A DNA stretch of 64,000 nucleotides from Methylomonas sp. EFPC3 (GCF_029643245.1 NZ_CP116398.1:1612001-1676000); one strand, 5' to 3'; positions 25,717-35,624 are shown, counted from the stretch's first letter. The notes: generated by a model from the sequence alone, not told the origin. Numbers and translations are program-made.

Positions 25717-25841
25717 CAATGTCGTTAAGTCAAGGATTGTAGGAGCGGGCCCTGCCCGCGATCAAACGGCTTCGGTCGCAGGCATCGCCTGCTCCTACAG
25801 GATGTGAACCAGCCGTTTTGTTCCTTAACTTAACGGCATTG
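25717..25841. mobile_element. 125-bp MITE with 20-bp terminal inverted repeats
   Basis: Left end CAATGTCGTTAAGTCAAGGA and right end the inverse of CAATGCCGTTAAGTTAAGGA (two mismatches). Between them lies a second palindromic unit starting TGTAGGAGCGGGC and ending with GCCTGCTCCTACA. No coding capacity. It ends three bases from the stop codon of the phytochrome gene, so it may also serve as that gene's transcript end. Confidence 0.65.
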
Positions 25842-25844
25842 TGC

Positions 25845-28800
25845 TCAGGCCTGCGGCAAACCGCCGCGCAACAGGGCCTCGAAATCGGTGATCGGCATCG
25901 GCTTGCCGAACAAATAACCTTGAAACGCATCGCAACCGTGCTGCTCCAGAAAGGAACGCTGCGCACCGGTTTCGACCCCCTCGGCAATCACATCCATCCC
26001 CAGATTTTTCGCCATCGCGATGATGGTTTGCACGATCACGGTATCGTCGGGGTTTTCTAAAATGTCCCGGATAAAACTCTGGTCGATTTTCAATTGCGCA
26101 ATCGGCAGCTTGCGCAGATTCGACAAGGACGAATTGCCGGTACCGAAATCGTCCATCGCAAAGCAGACGCCGAAATTGCGTAGCGCATGCATTTTGACGA
26201 TGGTGTCGTCGATGTCGTCCAATACCAAACTTTCAGTCAATTCCAATTTCAAATGACCGGGTTTGATTGCCGCATCCCTAACGATACGCACCACCTTGCC
26301 GACAAAATCGGCCTGGCGAAATTGTCTGGGGCTGACATTCACCGCCAATTGCAAATGCCGGGTATTGGGATTGGCTTCCCAGCGTTTTAACTGCCGGCAT
26401 GCCGTTTCCAACACCCATTGGCCGATCGGGGTAATCAAACCGATTTCCTCCGCCAACGGGATGAAATCCTTCGGCGGAATCAAGCCGGATTCCGGATGCA
26501 GACAACGAATCAGCACTTCGGCGCCGGATACCTCATGGTTTTTGCCGACCTGGGGTTGGTAATGCAGCAGAAACCGGTTTTCGGCCAAGGCCCGGTGTAA
26601 CTCGGCTTCCAATCGCATTCTGGCGTTAATATTGGCCTGCATTTGCGGATCGAAAAAGCGCACGGTGTTTTTGCCGGCCTTCTTGGCTTGGTACATCGCA
26701 ATATCGGCCTGCTTCAACAAGGCCTCGATATCGAATTCGTGGTCGCGGAATAATACGGCGCCGATGCTGGGCGAGTTTCTGTATTCGTGTTCTTTCAACA
26801 AATAGGGCTTGGTCAGCCTTACCAGAATCTTGTTGGCAACGATCTCGGTTTGCGCCGAAGCATCGAGTTTGTCGTCACCCAGTTCGCTCAACATCACCAC
26901 AAACTCGTCGCCGCCGAGACGGGCCACCGTATCGCCCTCGCGCACGCAACCCGACAAGCGCCGGCCGACTTGTTGCAGGAGCAGATCGCCCATATCGTGG
27001 CCCAGGGTGTCGTTCAACATCTTGAAATTATCCAGATCGATAAACAACAACGCCCCCGGCCGGCCGCTGCGAGAACTGATCGCCAAACAGTGCTTCAAGC
27101 GGTCTTGCAATAACCGCCGATTCGGTAAGCCGGTTAAGGCGTCGTAGAACGCCAAACGTTCGATTTCTTCGGAGGCGGCTTTCAACTGGCTGATGTCGAT
27201 GAAGCTGGCGACATAGTTTTTTAGATTGCCCTCCTGGTCCGTGACCGCGGAGATGGCCAAATGGATCGGGAACAAACGGCCGTCGATGGACCGGAGAATC
27301 GTTTCCCCTTCCCAGGCCCCATCGGCCTCGACCGCATCCCACATCGCGGCGTAATCGCTAATTCGCTGTATATCCAGTTGCAAATCGCGCGGATTCTTAC
27401 CGACCACGAATTCCGCCGGGTAGCCGGTAATCCGGGAAAATGCCCGGTTCACCCGCAAGATATTGTGCGCGGAGTCCAGCACCAAAATGCCTTCCTGCGA
27501 CTCGAACGCCGTCGCCGCGATTCGCAGCTCCGCATCCAGCAAACGCTGCGCCTTCAAGGCCTGGTCCAGCCGGCTTTTTTGGGCCAGCCCCTCGGGCAGC
27601 GTTATCGCCAGCATATTCGCCACGCCCAACTCCACATGAGTCCACGGCGCACTGCGGCCGCGCCATAACTCGCTCCAAACTTCGAAAGACTTGCGCGGCG
27701 TCAACCGATAACCGCCGGCCTCGTCCGCTACCAGACCTTTTTCGGCATGACCGGCCCAGTTCACCGTGCGCGGCTTTTCCACCCGAAACCAGACAATCCC
27801 GTTTCGGACACCTGCGGACAACGGGGTGCACAGTACGCCGGAGGCAATATCCCGATAGTTCATCGCCGGCGGAAAATGTTGCTCCAGATGGTCGCAACTG
27901 AACGAGCTGGTGCCGCACTTGCCGCTCAACCATTGCAACAGGCCGTCCAGTTGTTCGGAATCGGGCGTCAGGCCGTGGCAATGGCGCTTGCCTTCGACCA
28001 AGGCAACGACGCCGTCGGCATGCAACAACTGCATCAGTTCCGGCAGCAAGCGTTGCAAAATCGTCTCTTCCTGACTGGTAAAGATGTAGTTCAGCAGCTC
28101 GCCGATCAAGTGGTTAGCGCTCGTGACATGACGGTGCTGTTCTACCGCTTCGATGCCCGAAAGCTTGGCCGAGGTCATCCGGCTGATAAAGGTCACGGCC
28201 TCGCGTTCGGCCAGCGACACCTGCTTCGGCGCGTGGTGATGGCAGGCAATCAGTCCCCACAGCCGGCCATTTTGCATGATCGATACCACCATGGAGGCGC
28301 TTACGCCGATATTGCGCAGGTATTGGATATGAATCGGCGACAAGCAACGCAGAGCGGAATAAGTCATATCCAGCGGTTCGGCCGCCAAGGGATTCAGCGC
28401 CGGTAGCAACGGCACCGGGTCCGCCTCGATATCCGCGACGACGCGCACCAGATTCAGCGTGTACAAACGCCGCGCCTGAGCGGGTATATCACTGGCCGGA
28501 AAATGCAAACCCAAATAGGAAGGTGCGGTTTCGATCCGGCTTTGGCTGATCACTTCGCCGTTCCATTCGGAATCGAAGCGGTAAACCATCACACTATCGT
28601 AGCCGCACAGCGTCCGCACCAGGATCGCCACCTGATCGAAATAGCGTAAGTATTCGCGGTCGGTATCGATATGCAACAGGACGTCCTGCATCTGCAACAA
28701 CAATTCCGCCAAGCGGGTTTCTTTGTGATCGGTCTGATCCGCCATCAATTCGACGGCAAAACCACCGTTGCTCAGATAGACATGCGCCTGTAGCTCCCTC

Positions 28801-29111
28801 GAGGCCCCGGCCACGACCATGCTGAGTTTGCCGGCCGCGGTGTCGCGGCCAAGTGCGACCTCGGTCAATGCCTGCAATTGCTCCGCCGCCCTGGCGCCGC
28901 CTAAATCGGCAAATGTCAGACCCAATGCCTGTTCGGCAGACACCTCGAAAATCTGGTCCAGATTCACGCTGGCTTGGACGATTTGCAGCGCCGACGCCGG
29001 ATCGAGCACCAACAGCACACCGTGCGGCTGAATCCGGCCGATCTGGTGGATGGGCTCGGAAGCACACTTCTGCAATGCCTGCTCCAGTTGCTCGCGGGTA
29101 ATGTTAGTCAT
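25845..29111 (-). CDS. Bacteriophytochrome with PAS, GGDEF and EAL domains
   Basis: Red/far-red photoreceptor linked to cyclic-di-GMP turnover, about 1088 aa. Start ATG 29111 has GGGAG eight bases upstream. N-terminal KCASEPIHQIGRIQPHG gives the biliverdin-binding Cys and PAS domain; GAF domain with YDSVMVYRFDSEWNGEVIS and FPASDIPAQARRLY; PHY domain to about residue 510; a further PAS about 540-650; GGDEF domain intact at LARLGGDEFVVMLSEL; EAL domain with AEVLIRCLHPESG, LKLELTESLVLDD and AMDDFGTGNSSLSNLRKL, catalytic residues apparently present. Both output activities could therefore be active. Overlaps the heme oxygenase gene by 8 bp. Confidence 0.93.
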   Translation of the reverse strand: MTNITREQLEQALQKCASEPIHQIGRIQPHGVLLVLDPASALQIVQASVNLDQIFEVSAEQALGLTFADLGGARAAEQLQALTEVALGRDTAAGKLSMVVAGASRELQAHVYLSNGGFAVELMADQTDHKETRLAELLLQMQDVLLHIDTDREYLRYFDQVAILVRTLCGYDSVMVYRFDSEWNGEVISQSRIETAPSYLGLHFPASDIPAQARRLYTLNLVRVVADIEADPVPLLPALNPLAAEPLDMTYSALRCLSPIHIQYLRNIGVSASMVVSIMQNGRLWGLIACHHHAPKQVSLAEREAVTFISRMTSAKLSGIEAVEQHRHVTSANHLIGELLNYIFTSQEETILQRLLPELMQLLHADGVVALVEGKRHCHGLTPDSEQLDGLLQWLSGKCGTSSFSCDHLEQHFPPAMNYRDIASGVLCTPLSAGVRNGIVWFRVEKPRTVNWAGHAEKGLVADEAGGYRLTPRKSFEVWSELWRGRSAPWTHVELGVANMLAITLPEGLAQKSRLDQALKAQRLLDAELRIAATAFESQEGILVLDSAHNILRVNRAFSRITGYPAEFVVGKNPRDLQLDIQRISDYAAMWDAVEADGAWEGETILRSIDGRLFPIHLAISAVTDQEGNLKNYVASFIDISQLKAASEEIERLAFYDALTGLPNRRLLQDRLKHCLAISSRSGRPGALLFIDLDNFKMLNDTLGHDMGDLLLQQVGRRLSGCVREGDTVARLGGDEFVVMLSELGDDKLDASAQTEIVANKILVRLTKPYLLKEHEYRNSPSIGAVLFRDHEFDIEALLKQADIAMYQAKKAGKNTVRFFDPQMQANINARMRLEAELHRALAENRFLLHYQPQVGKNHEVSGAEVLIRCLHPESGLIPPKDFIPLAEEIGLITPIGQWVLETACRQLKRWEANPNTRHLQLAVNVSPRQFRQADFVGKVVRIVRDAAIKPGHLKLELTESLVLDDIDDTIVKMHALRNFGVCFAMDDFGTGNSSLSNLRKLPIAQLKIDQSFIRDILENPDDTVIVQTIIAMAKNLGMDVIAEGVETGAQRSFLEQHGCDAFQGYLFGKPMPITDFEALLRGGLPQA

Positions 29112-29760
29112 GGTTGCCACTCCCGCTCCCGAACTCCGCCACTACCGCGAGATCGAACTGTTGTTGAAAAAAAGCGAATATCCGTTTGGCGGCAAGCTGC
29201 GCCGCTGTGACTTGTGCGGTGTCGGCGGCAATCGATTCGGCAAAATCGATAAAGCCGCGCCACATGCTTGTGGTGGCGGCGCCGTAACCGGCATAAAAAC
29301 GGGCGCCGGCATCGGCCGATAGCCCCAAATTTTGACCGAGACACTTGGCAATCATTTGGCCGCCCAACGTGGACCCTTCGACCACGTAAAGCGCGCCGAC
29401 GTAGTCGCCAATGCTGTCAATTTGCGGAAGCGGCAAATCGGCGGGTTTCAGCAAGGCCGAGTCAATCCCGAAGTGATCTAAATCGGCTTGCAACCACGAC
29501 AGTTTGACCCTGGCCACATAATCCAAACCGGCAAGTTGACGCTTGGAAAATGCGGCGAGGCCAGGCTCCAAACCGGCGTAAGTCCGAAATAATGCCTGCA
29601 GTAACAATTGGTATGTGGCTAAAGCATAGTCCGGTCTAACCAATCCCGCCAATAAAGCATGCCGGTTTAGCTGGTCGTGTTGCATCCCGGTCGCATCGCG
29701 CAGCAAAGCACGTACGCCACCCTGGTCGTTGGAACCTGATTGCGGATTGGTTACGTTCAT
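29104..29760 (-). CDS. Heme oxygenase supplying biliverdin (BphO/HemO type)
   Basis: 218 aa heme oxygenase. ALLRDATGMQHDQLNRHALL holds the proximal His; GDYVGALYVVEGSTLGGQMIAKCL is the distal helix with conserved Gly residues. Opens heme to biliverdin, the chromophore of the phytochrome encoded directly downstream in the same transcript. ATG 29760. Normal length for the bacterial family. Confidence 0.93.
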   Translation of the reverse strand: MNVTNPQSGSNDQGGVRALLRDATGMQHDQLNRHALLAGLVRPDYALATYQLLLQALFRTYAGLEPGLAAFSKRQLAGLDYVARVKLSWLQADLDHFGIDSALLKPADLPLPQIDSIGDYVGALYVVEGSTLGGQMIAKCLGQNLGLSADAGARFYAGYGAATTSMWRGFIDFAESIAADTAQVTAAQLAAKRIFAFFQQQFDLAVVAEFGSGSGNHD

Positions 29761-29886
29761 TTCCGAGCATGCCTAGTGCTAAGTGCGTAAGAGTTATCCT
29801 ACAAATATACCATTCATTTCCAACCCTTCCAGGGTGATCCGCAGACATTAAACGCTACCGTATAGCGCCAGACCGAAGCGGCGCCG

Positions 29887-32800
29887 TCAGCCGCGGTTAT
29901 GCAACAAGCCGGGATTGCCGCCGATCGCGGCGGTGTTGATACTGACGGTTTGCTCGACCGCAAACCGCAATAGGTAATTCGGCCCGCCAGCCTTCGGCCC
30001 GGTGCCGGACAAACCCATCCCGCCGAACGGCTGCACCCCGACGACCGCCCCGATCATATTGCGATTGATGTACAAATTGCCGACTCTGGCGTGCCGCGCC
30101 ACGTATTGCATCGTCGATTCCAGCCGGGTATGCAGCCCCAAGGTCAGGCCGTAACCGCTGGCGTTGATGGCGTCGACCACCTGCTCCAACTCGCCGCTGC
30201 GGTAACTGACAATGTGTAGAATCGGCCCGAACACCTCTCGCTCCAGCACGGAGAGGCTTGGAATCCGCACCAAGGTCGGCGGAAAAAAATAGCCGGCCGC
30301 ACACTGTTCAGGCAGCGGCACCTGGAACAGCACTCTGCCGACCTCCGCCAGGTATTGCATGTGTCGATGCAATGCAGCCAGGGCGGCAGCGTCGATGATC
30401 GGGCCGATGTCGGTCTCGAACTCCCACGGCGAACCCAGCCGTAACAAGCGCATCGCGCCGATCAAACGTTCACTCACCGCCTCACAGGTTTCCTCCGGCA
30501 GAAACAACACCCGCAACGCGGAACAGCGCTGGCCGGCACTATTGAAGGCCGATTGCACCGCGTCGCGCACCAGTTGTTCGGTATGCGCGGAACTGTCCGC
30601 CAGCATCGCGTTGAGTCCGCCGGTTTCGGCGATCAGCGTCGCAATCGGCCCCGGCCACCGGCTCAATTGGCGGTTAATCAGACTGGCGGTTTCTACCGAC
30701 CCGGTAAAGGCAACGCCGGCCACGCGCCGGTCACTTAGTAGCTGGCGGCCGATGCCCTCGCCGTCGCCCGGCAGCAACTGCAACACCGGCTTCGGCACGC
30801 CGGCCCGGTGCAATAGCCTGACCGCAGCCATGGCCGTCAACGCAGTTTGTTCGGCCGGTTTGGCGATCACGCTATTGCCGGCCAGCAAGGCCGCGGCAAC
30901 TTGGCCGACGAAAATCGCCAGCGGAAAATTCCACGGGCTGATACAAACGAATACGCCGCGGCCGCGGTAACCGAGCCTATTGTCCTCGCCGGTCGGGCCC
31001 GGCAGCGGCTGCGCCTGGCCGAACAAGGCTAAGGCATTGGCGGCATAGTAGCGGCACAAATCGACCGCCTCGCGCAATTCGGCCAAGGCATCGCTCAAGG
31101 TGCGGCCACCCTCGCGGATGCATAATGCCAGCAATTCGCTGCGGTGGCGCTCGAATAAATCGGCCGCCGTTTGCAGGCAAGCGGCGCGTTCGACCACGGG
31201 ATGTGAGCACCACCGCTTGAATGCCGGCTCGGCGCTGGCCAATGCCGCGTCGATCTCGGCCGCGCTACTGGCCAATACTTGGCCGACCACTGCGCCCCGA
31301 TCGAACGGGCTGTAAACCGGCTGGCCGCTACCGCTTATCCGCTTGCCGTCGACCAGCGGACAAGCCTGCCAGACAGTTGCGGTGTATCGGTCCAGTTCGC
31401 TGCGCAGATGCTGAAGTACGGATGGATCGCTCAAATTGGTACCGGCGGAGTTGCGCCGCTGCGGGGCAAACAGGTCCGGCGGCGCTACCAAATTCGGACC
31501 GGCCGCGACCTGCAAAAGCTCGGCCGGATCGATGGCCAATTGCGCGGCCGGAATCTGCGGATTCTCGATCTGATTGACGAACGAACTGTTGGCGCCGTTC
31601 TCCAACAAACGCCGGACCAGATAAGGTAACAAGTCGCGATGGGCCCCGACCGGGGCGTAAACCCGGCAGGCCAATTCCGGCCCGGATTGTGCGAGCAGCG
31701 TGTCGTACAGCGCTTCGCCCATGCCGTGCAGGCGTTGAAATTCATAGCCGGGATGCGCGGCGCCGGCCAAGGCCCGAATCGCCGCCACGCTGTGAGCATT
31801 ATGGGTGGCAAACTGGCCGAAAAAACAATCCGGCCGCGCCAAAATCGCCTGGGCGCAAGCCAGATAGGACAAATCGGTCGCCGCTTTACGGGTGAACACC
31901 GGGTAATCGTTCCAGCCGGCCTCTTGGGCGCGTTTGATTTCGCTGTCCCAATACGCACCTTTCACCAACCGGATCGGAATCCGGCGCTTGCCGCAAACGG
32001 CCAACGCCGCCAGCCATTCGACCAATGCCAATGCCCGCTTTTGGTAGGCCTGTACCGCCAGCCCGAAACCCGACCAACCGACCAATGCCGGGTCGTTAAA
32101 TACCGCAGCGAAAATGTCCAACGACATTTCCAGACGCTCCGCCTCTTCGGCATCGACCGTCAGACCGATATTCGCCGCCCTGGCCTGCTTGGCCAGATTC
32201 AACAGCTTTACGCTGATCGCAGCGACCGCATGGCCTTGCTGCAACACGTCGTAGCGCGGATACAAGGCGGACAATTTGACCGAGATGCCCGGATTGCGCA
32301 ACAAACTGCCGCCCGCAACAGTTGCCAGCACGGCTATGGCCTCGGCGTAGCCGGCGTAATAGCGCTCGGCGTCGGCGTCCGTCAGCGCCGCCTCGCCGAG
32401 CATATCGAACGAATACAGGTATTGCGGACGCTGGCAAGCCCGGTCCAAGGCCGAACCGATATCCTCGGCGATGACGAAATGTTCCGTCAAAATACGCATG
32501 GCCTGGGCGACCGCAGCGCGCAGCAAGGGCTCCCCCAGCCGCTCCAGCAGCGCCGCGGCCAGGTTTAACTCGGAATCGGCGCGCTGAATCAAGCGCTCCA
32601 TGCTGCCGCCAAGTGCCAAACCGCCGCTGGCGAGGTTAATCAGCCAGGAATCGCTGTGTCCCCAATGCCGGCGCCAATCGCCGCCGGCCAGCTTGTCCTG
32701 CAAAAACCGGTTTTGGGTGGCCGGGTCCGGGATGCGCAGCAATGCCTCGGCCAAGGCCATCAATTGCAAGCCTTCATTGCTCTGCAAACCGTATTCCTGC

Positions 32801-32997
32801 AAAAAATCCTGGAACAGATCGGCCGCGCTTTGCCGGTTACGCACCTCGGTAATCAAGCGTTCGGCATCGGCGCTGACCGTCTGCCGGCTGTAATCGGCCA
32901 CCGCAGCTTGCAGCTCGGCGACCAGTTCGGCCTCCGCAAGCGTGTAAGATCGGCGCATCCGCGCCCTCAGCCCGTCCAGCTCCTGTTCCGCCTGCAT
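29887..32997 (-). CDS. putA: PutA, proline dehydrogenase / glutamate semialdehyde dehydrogenase
   Basis: Bifunctional enzyme converting proline to glutamate; 1036 aa, the short class without the N-terminal ribbon-helix-helix DNA-binding domain of E. coli PutA, so it should not self-regulate. FAD proline dehydrogenase barrel about residues 170-480 (FDMLGEAALTDADAERYY, ISVKLSALYPRY, RIPIRLVKGAYWDSEIKRAQ, YEFQRLHGMGE). Aldehyde dehydrogenase domain about 540-1020 with ISPWNFPLAIFVGQ, FTGSVETA, catalytic Glu in IAETGGLNA and Cys in NSAGQRCSALRVL. GGAGG ribosome-binding site. Single gene. Confidence 0.95.
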   Translation of the reverse strand: MQAEQELDGLRARMRRSYTLAEAELVAELQAAVADYSRQTVSADAERLITEVRNRQSAADLFQDFLQEYGLQSNEGLQLMALAEALLRIPDPATQNRFLQDKLAGGDWRRHWGHSDSWLINLASGGLALGGSMERLIQRADSELNLAAALLERLGEPLLRAAVAQAMRILTEHFVIAEDIGSALDRACQRPQYLYSFDMLGEAALTDADAERYYAGYAEAIAVLATVAGGSLLRNPGISVKLSALYPRYDVLQQGHAVAAISVKLLNLAKQARAANIGLTVDAEEAERLEMSLDIFAAVFNDPALVGWSGFGLAVQAYQKRALALVEWLAALAVCGKRRIPIRLVKGAYWDSEIKRAQEAGWNDYPVFTRKAATDLSYLACAQAILARPDCFFGQFATHNAHSVAAIRALAGAAHPGYEFQRLHGMGEALYDTLLAQSGPELACRVYAPVGAHRDLLPYLVRRLLENGANSSFVNQIENPQIPAAQLAIDPAELLQVAAGPNLVAPPDLFAPQRRNSAGTNLSDPSVLQHLRSELDRYTATVWQACPLVDGKRISGSGQPVYSPFDRGAVVGQVLASSAAEIDAALASAEPAFKRWCSHPVVERAACLQTAADLFERHRSELLALCIREGGRTLSDALAELREAVDLCRYYAANALALFGQAQPLPGPTGEDNRLGYRGRGVFVCISPWNFPLAIFVGQVAAALLAGNSVIAKPAEQTALTAMAAVRLLHRAGVPKPVLQLLPGDGEGIGRQLLSDRRVAGVAFTGSVETASLINRQLSRWPGPIATLIAETGGLNAMLADSSAHTEQLVRDAVQSAFNSAGQRCSALRVLFLPEETCEAVSERLIGAMRLLRLGSPWEFETDIGPIIDAAALAALHRHMQYLAEVGRVLFQVPLPEQCAAGYFFPPTLVRIPSLSVLEREVFGPILHIVSYRSGELEQVVDAINASGYGLTLGLHTRLESTMQYVARHARVGNLYINRNMIGAVVGVQPFGGMGLSGTGPKAGGPNYLLRFAVEQTVSINTAAIGGNPGLLHNRG

Positions 32998-33162
32998 CGC
33001 CCGCCTCCCGGATTGTTTTGGTCAAATCGATGTCGCCGCACTATGACACTCCCCGCCGGGCCCGATTGTCAATCGGCTGATAAGGCCGACCCGGAGCGGC
33101 TTGTTGGATCGAACCGGGTCTGCTACTTTTGCCCGACACAGCCAATTTAACCAGGAGACGTT

Positions 33163-34527
33163 ATGGCCGGCGGAATCGATTTCACGATGGGGTTTCAAAC
33201 ACGAGGCGCGCCGCGCAAAAGCTCCGGCGACGACGGCTACCGGATCTATATCCTGGGCAATTTCTCCGGCCGTAACGCGCAGCCCTGGCCGCAACGGCCG
33301 ATTCGAAAAATCGACGTCGATAACTTCGAACAGGTGATGCGGCAAATCGCGCCCAGCATCGCTCTCGGCCCCGATTCGGTTTTGGAATTTACCGCCGTTG
33401 AAGATTTCCACCCGGACGCCTGGATCGGCAAAATCAAGCTGTTGGCGGACCTGCAACAATTGCAGCGGGAATTGAACAATCCGCATACGGCCGAAGCAGC
33501 GGCCGCCAAAATCCGCGCCTTCTTCCCGGCGACGGCCCAGGCCCCGGCCGCCACCGAAACCGCCGACAAAAGCCAGGCAGACCTGTTGGAACGCCTGCTG
33601 GGCAAACGACCCGAAGCCGCGGCGGCCACCGACTCGGTGGAGCAAATGATCCGCGGCATCGTCGCCCCGCACGTGGCAAAGTCGGTTAGCGCCGAACACC
33701 AGGCATTGGCGTCGGTGGTGACCGCGACCGTCTCGCAGTTCGTCGCCACGCTGTTGCACAGCGCCGATTTTAAAGGCCTGGAAGCGCTGTGGCTGGCGTT
33801 GCGCGATCTGCTAAACGAAGACCATGCCGAACGGCAGCAACTGTTTCTATTGGATATCGGCCAGGACGAATTGGCGCAAGCGGCCCAAACCGAACCGGAG
33901 ATCCTGAAACAAAAGCTGACGGCGCATCTGCAGACAGCCGACGGCGAACAACCGCTACTGTTACTGGGCAATTACCAATTCAACGCCGACAGCCAGGACC
34001 GCGCGGCGCTGCGTTATTGCAGCGAACTGGCCGCACATTGCCACGGCAGTTTTCTGGCCGGTGCCGGACACGAACTGGCGGCGGCCCTACTCGACCCGGA
34101 TTCCGCGCCGAGCCAACAATGGCCGGAGATCTGCCGGGCGGTCGGCGGCGAACGCTTGATCCTGGCCTATCCCGGCGTACTGCAACGCCTGCCTTACGGC
34201 GCCAAGCGCGACCCGCTGCAAAGCCTGGATTTTGAAGAATGCGTGCTGCCGCCCGATCCGACGGAACTACTGTGGAGCAACCCGGCCTTTCTCGCCGCCC
34301 GCTTCCTGATCAGAGCCGAACACGCCACCGACGAACACACCGGCTTTTTCGGCGACGTACCGGCGTTCAGTTACCCGCTGGAAGGCGAAAGCGTGCTGCA
34401 AGCGGCGACCGAAACGGTATTAACCGAAAAACAGGCCCACCAACTCTGGGACCGCGGCCTGATGCCGGTCGTCAGTTTCCGCCAGCGGCGGGGCGTGAAA
34501 TTATTGGATGCGGCGGCGTTGGTTTGA
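33163..34527 (+). CDS. Orphan TssB-TssC fusion (type VI sheath-like protein)
   Basis: 454 aa. The N-terminal part has the TssB signature RIYILGNFSGR (27-37) and PIRKIDVDNFEQVM; after a Pro/Ala-rich linker the rest matches TssC: FKGLEALWLALRDLLNE (family: F..LE..W.GL..L), ERLILAYPGVLQRLPYGAKR, DPLQSLDFEE, LLWSNPAFLAARFLI and a shortened C terminus ending in GLMPVVSFRQRRGVKLL. Normal TssC is about 490 aa alone, so the fusion is compact. No other type VI gene is present in the window. AGGAG ribosome-binding site. A contractile-sheath-like or scaffold function is inferred. Confidence 0.8.
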   Translation: MAGGIDFTMGFQTRGAPRKSSGDDGYRIYILGNFSGRNAQPWPQRPIRKIDVDNFEQVMRQIAPSIALGPDSVLEFTAVEDFHPDAWIGKIKLLADLQQLQRELNNPHTAEAAAAKIRAFFPATAQAPAATETADKSQADLLERLLGKRPEAAAATDSVEQMIRGIVAPHVAKSVSAEHQALASVVTATVSQFVATLLHSADFKGLEALWLALRDLLNEDHAERQQLFLLDIGQDELAQAAQTEPEILKQKLTAHLQTADGEQPLLLLGNYQFNADSQDRAALRYCSELAAHCHGSFLAGAGHELAAALLDPDSAPSQQWPEICRAVGGERLILAYPGVLQRLPYGAKRDPLQSLDFEECVLPPDPTELLWSNPAFLAARFLIRAEHATDEHTGFFGDVPAFSYPLEGESVLQAATETVLTEKQAHQLWDRGLMPVVSFRQRRGVKLLDAAALV

Positions 34528-34540
34528 CGCCGGCTGAACA

Positions 34541-34605
34541 GGGCTCGAAGCCCGTCGCAATATCCAACGGGTAGAACGAATCCCATAATCTTTAGGCCAG
34601 ACCTG
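34541..34605. repeat. Remnant of the repeat found at 38.7 and 39.1 kb
   Basis: GCTCGAAGCCCGTCGCAATA followed by TCCAACGGGTAGAACGAATC and CCATAATCTTTAGGCCAG matches, with substitutions, 38655-38708 and the second tandem copy. Dispersed noncoding repeat. Confidence 0.5.
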
Positions 34606-34629
34606 CGCTTTAAAGCCTGCCGGACCGAT

Positions 34630-35244
34630 TCAAAATTTTGGCAATTCGACGGTAGGCAACCTAACCTTGGGCACCTTGCCGGGACTCGGCGGCGTTAATT
34701 CCAAAATGATTTTGCAGCCCAAAAGTTTTACCCGCGACTTGGGGCAAACCATGCCCGACGGACATTGAATAATCTGGTAACTGACACGTTTGAGGAAATC
34801 GGCGCGAGTCAAACTAGCGCTGCTCCAACCACAGTATCGGGCCAGATAAGCGTTATTCCAACTGGTTGCGGTTGCCCGTAGTTTGACCTGCCCGGCCGCC
34901 GCGCTACGTAAAATATCCAGCCAGCTTTCGAGTAAATGGTTTTGATAAGTTTGATTCATCTCGACCGGAGCCCACAAAATGCCGGCACCGGATTCGTCAC
35001 CAAAGCGTGGCGCCCATAGATGAGCCAACTCCCACTGATCGCTAAAACCGAGTTCATAACGTTGAAAATAATCGGTACGGCCCTGCAGGTTTTTCCGTTT
35101 AATAGGCGACTTAAGCCAACCAACAATTTCGAAAACATTACCCTCGCTTTCGGCAGCGCTGGCGTATTTTGCGACACTGATAATGCCACCGGTGCCGGCC
35201 GTTTTACGCTCGGCGTGGAGCAGATTACCTGTAAATTCGATCAT
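34630..35244 (-). CDS. Unknown protein resembling a polymorphic-toxin domain
   Basis: 204 aa from ATG 35244 (a TTG 15 bases earlier is also in frame). No signal peptide. The block YELGFSDQWELAHLWAPRFG followed by GILWAPVEMNQTYQNHLLES resembles the AHLxGxxFGG...N...N...E layout of secreted nuclease toxins, with a candidate His in ELAHLWAP; this is pattern recognition only. The C terminus is basic with four Cys. Convergent with the TssBC fusion, 100 bp away. No immunity gene recognised. Confidence 0.6.
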   Translation of the reverse strand: MIEFTGNLLHAERKTAGTGGIISVAKYASAAESEGNVFEIVGWLKSPIKRKNLQGRTDYFQRYELGFSDQWELAHLWAPRFGDESGAGILWAPVEMNQTYQNHLLESWLDILRSAAAGQVKLRATATSWNNAYLARYCGWSSASLTRADFLKRVSYQIIQCPSGMVCPKSRVKLLGCKIILELTPPSPGKVPKVRLPTVELPKF

Positions 35245-35624
35245 AGCGACTAATCTCAAAATGCCATTTCAATTTGAATTAAAGTTTAGCGCAATATCAC
35301 TTCAAATGACATACCGGAATATCCGGTGAAAGCTCACACCCCGCCCGGAATTCACAACCGGGTAAATCAAGTTAAACACTAGCCATATTCGCCCTTTTAC
35401 CAATCGATTGAGCGAAACGTCTACTTGTTAAATTGGACAGAAATCGATGGGAATTTTTATGAGTTTGAGTAATCGAAAACAATACAGCGCCCGTTAGCCA
35501 TTACGATTATGGCCTTGCTAACGGAGCATACGCTGGTAGAATCAGATTTGTAAGTTAAGCACATCAATATCAAAAATTATCAAACAACACTACAATTTTA
35601 ATAAAATATAAAAGGTAGGAAAAC
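35245..35624. other. Intergenic, 380 bp, no gene seen
   Basis: AT-rich spacer between divergent genes; several poly-A and poly-T stretches near 35560-35620 that may hold the promoter of the lipoprotein gene. No RNA gene recognised. Confidence 0.4.
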
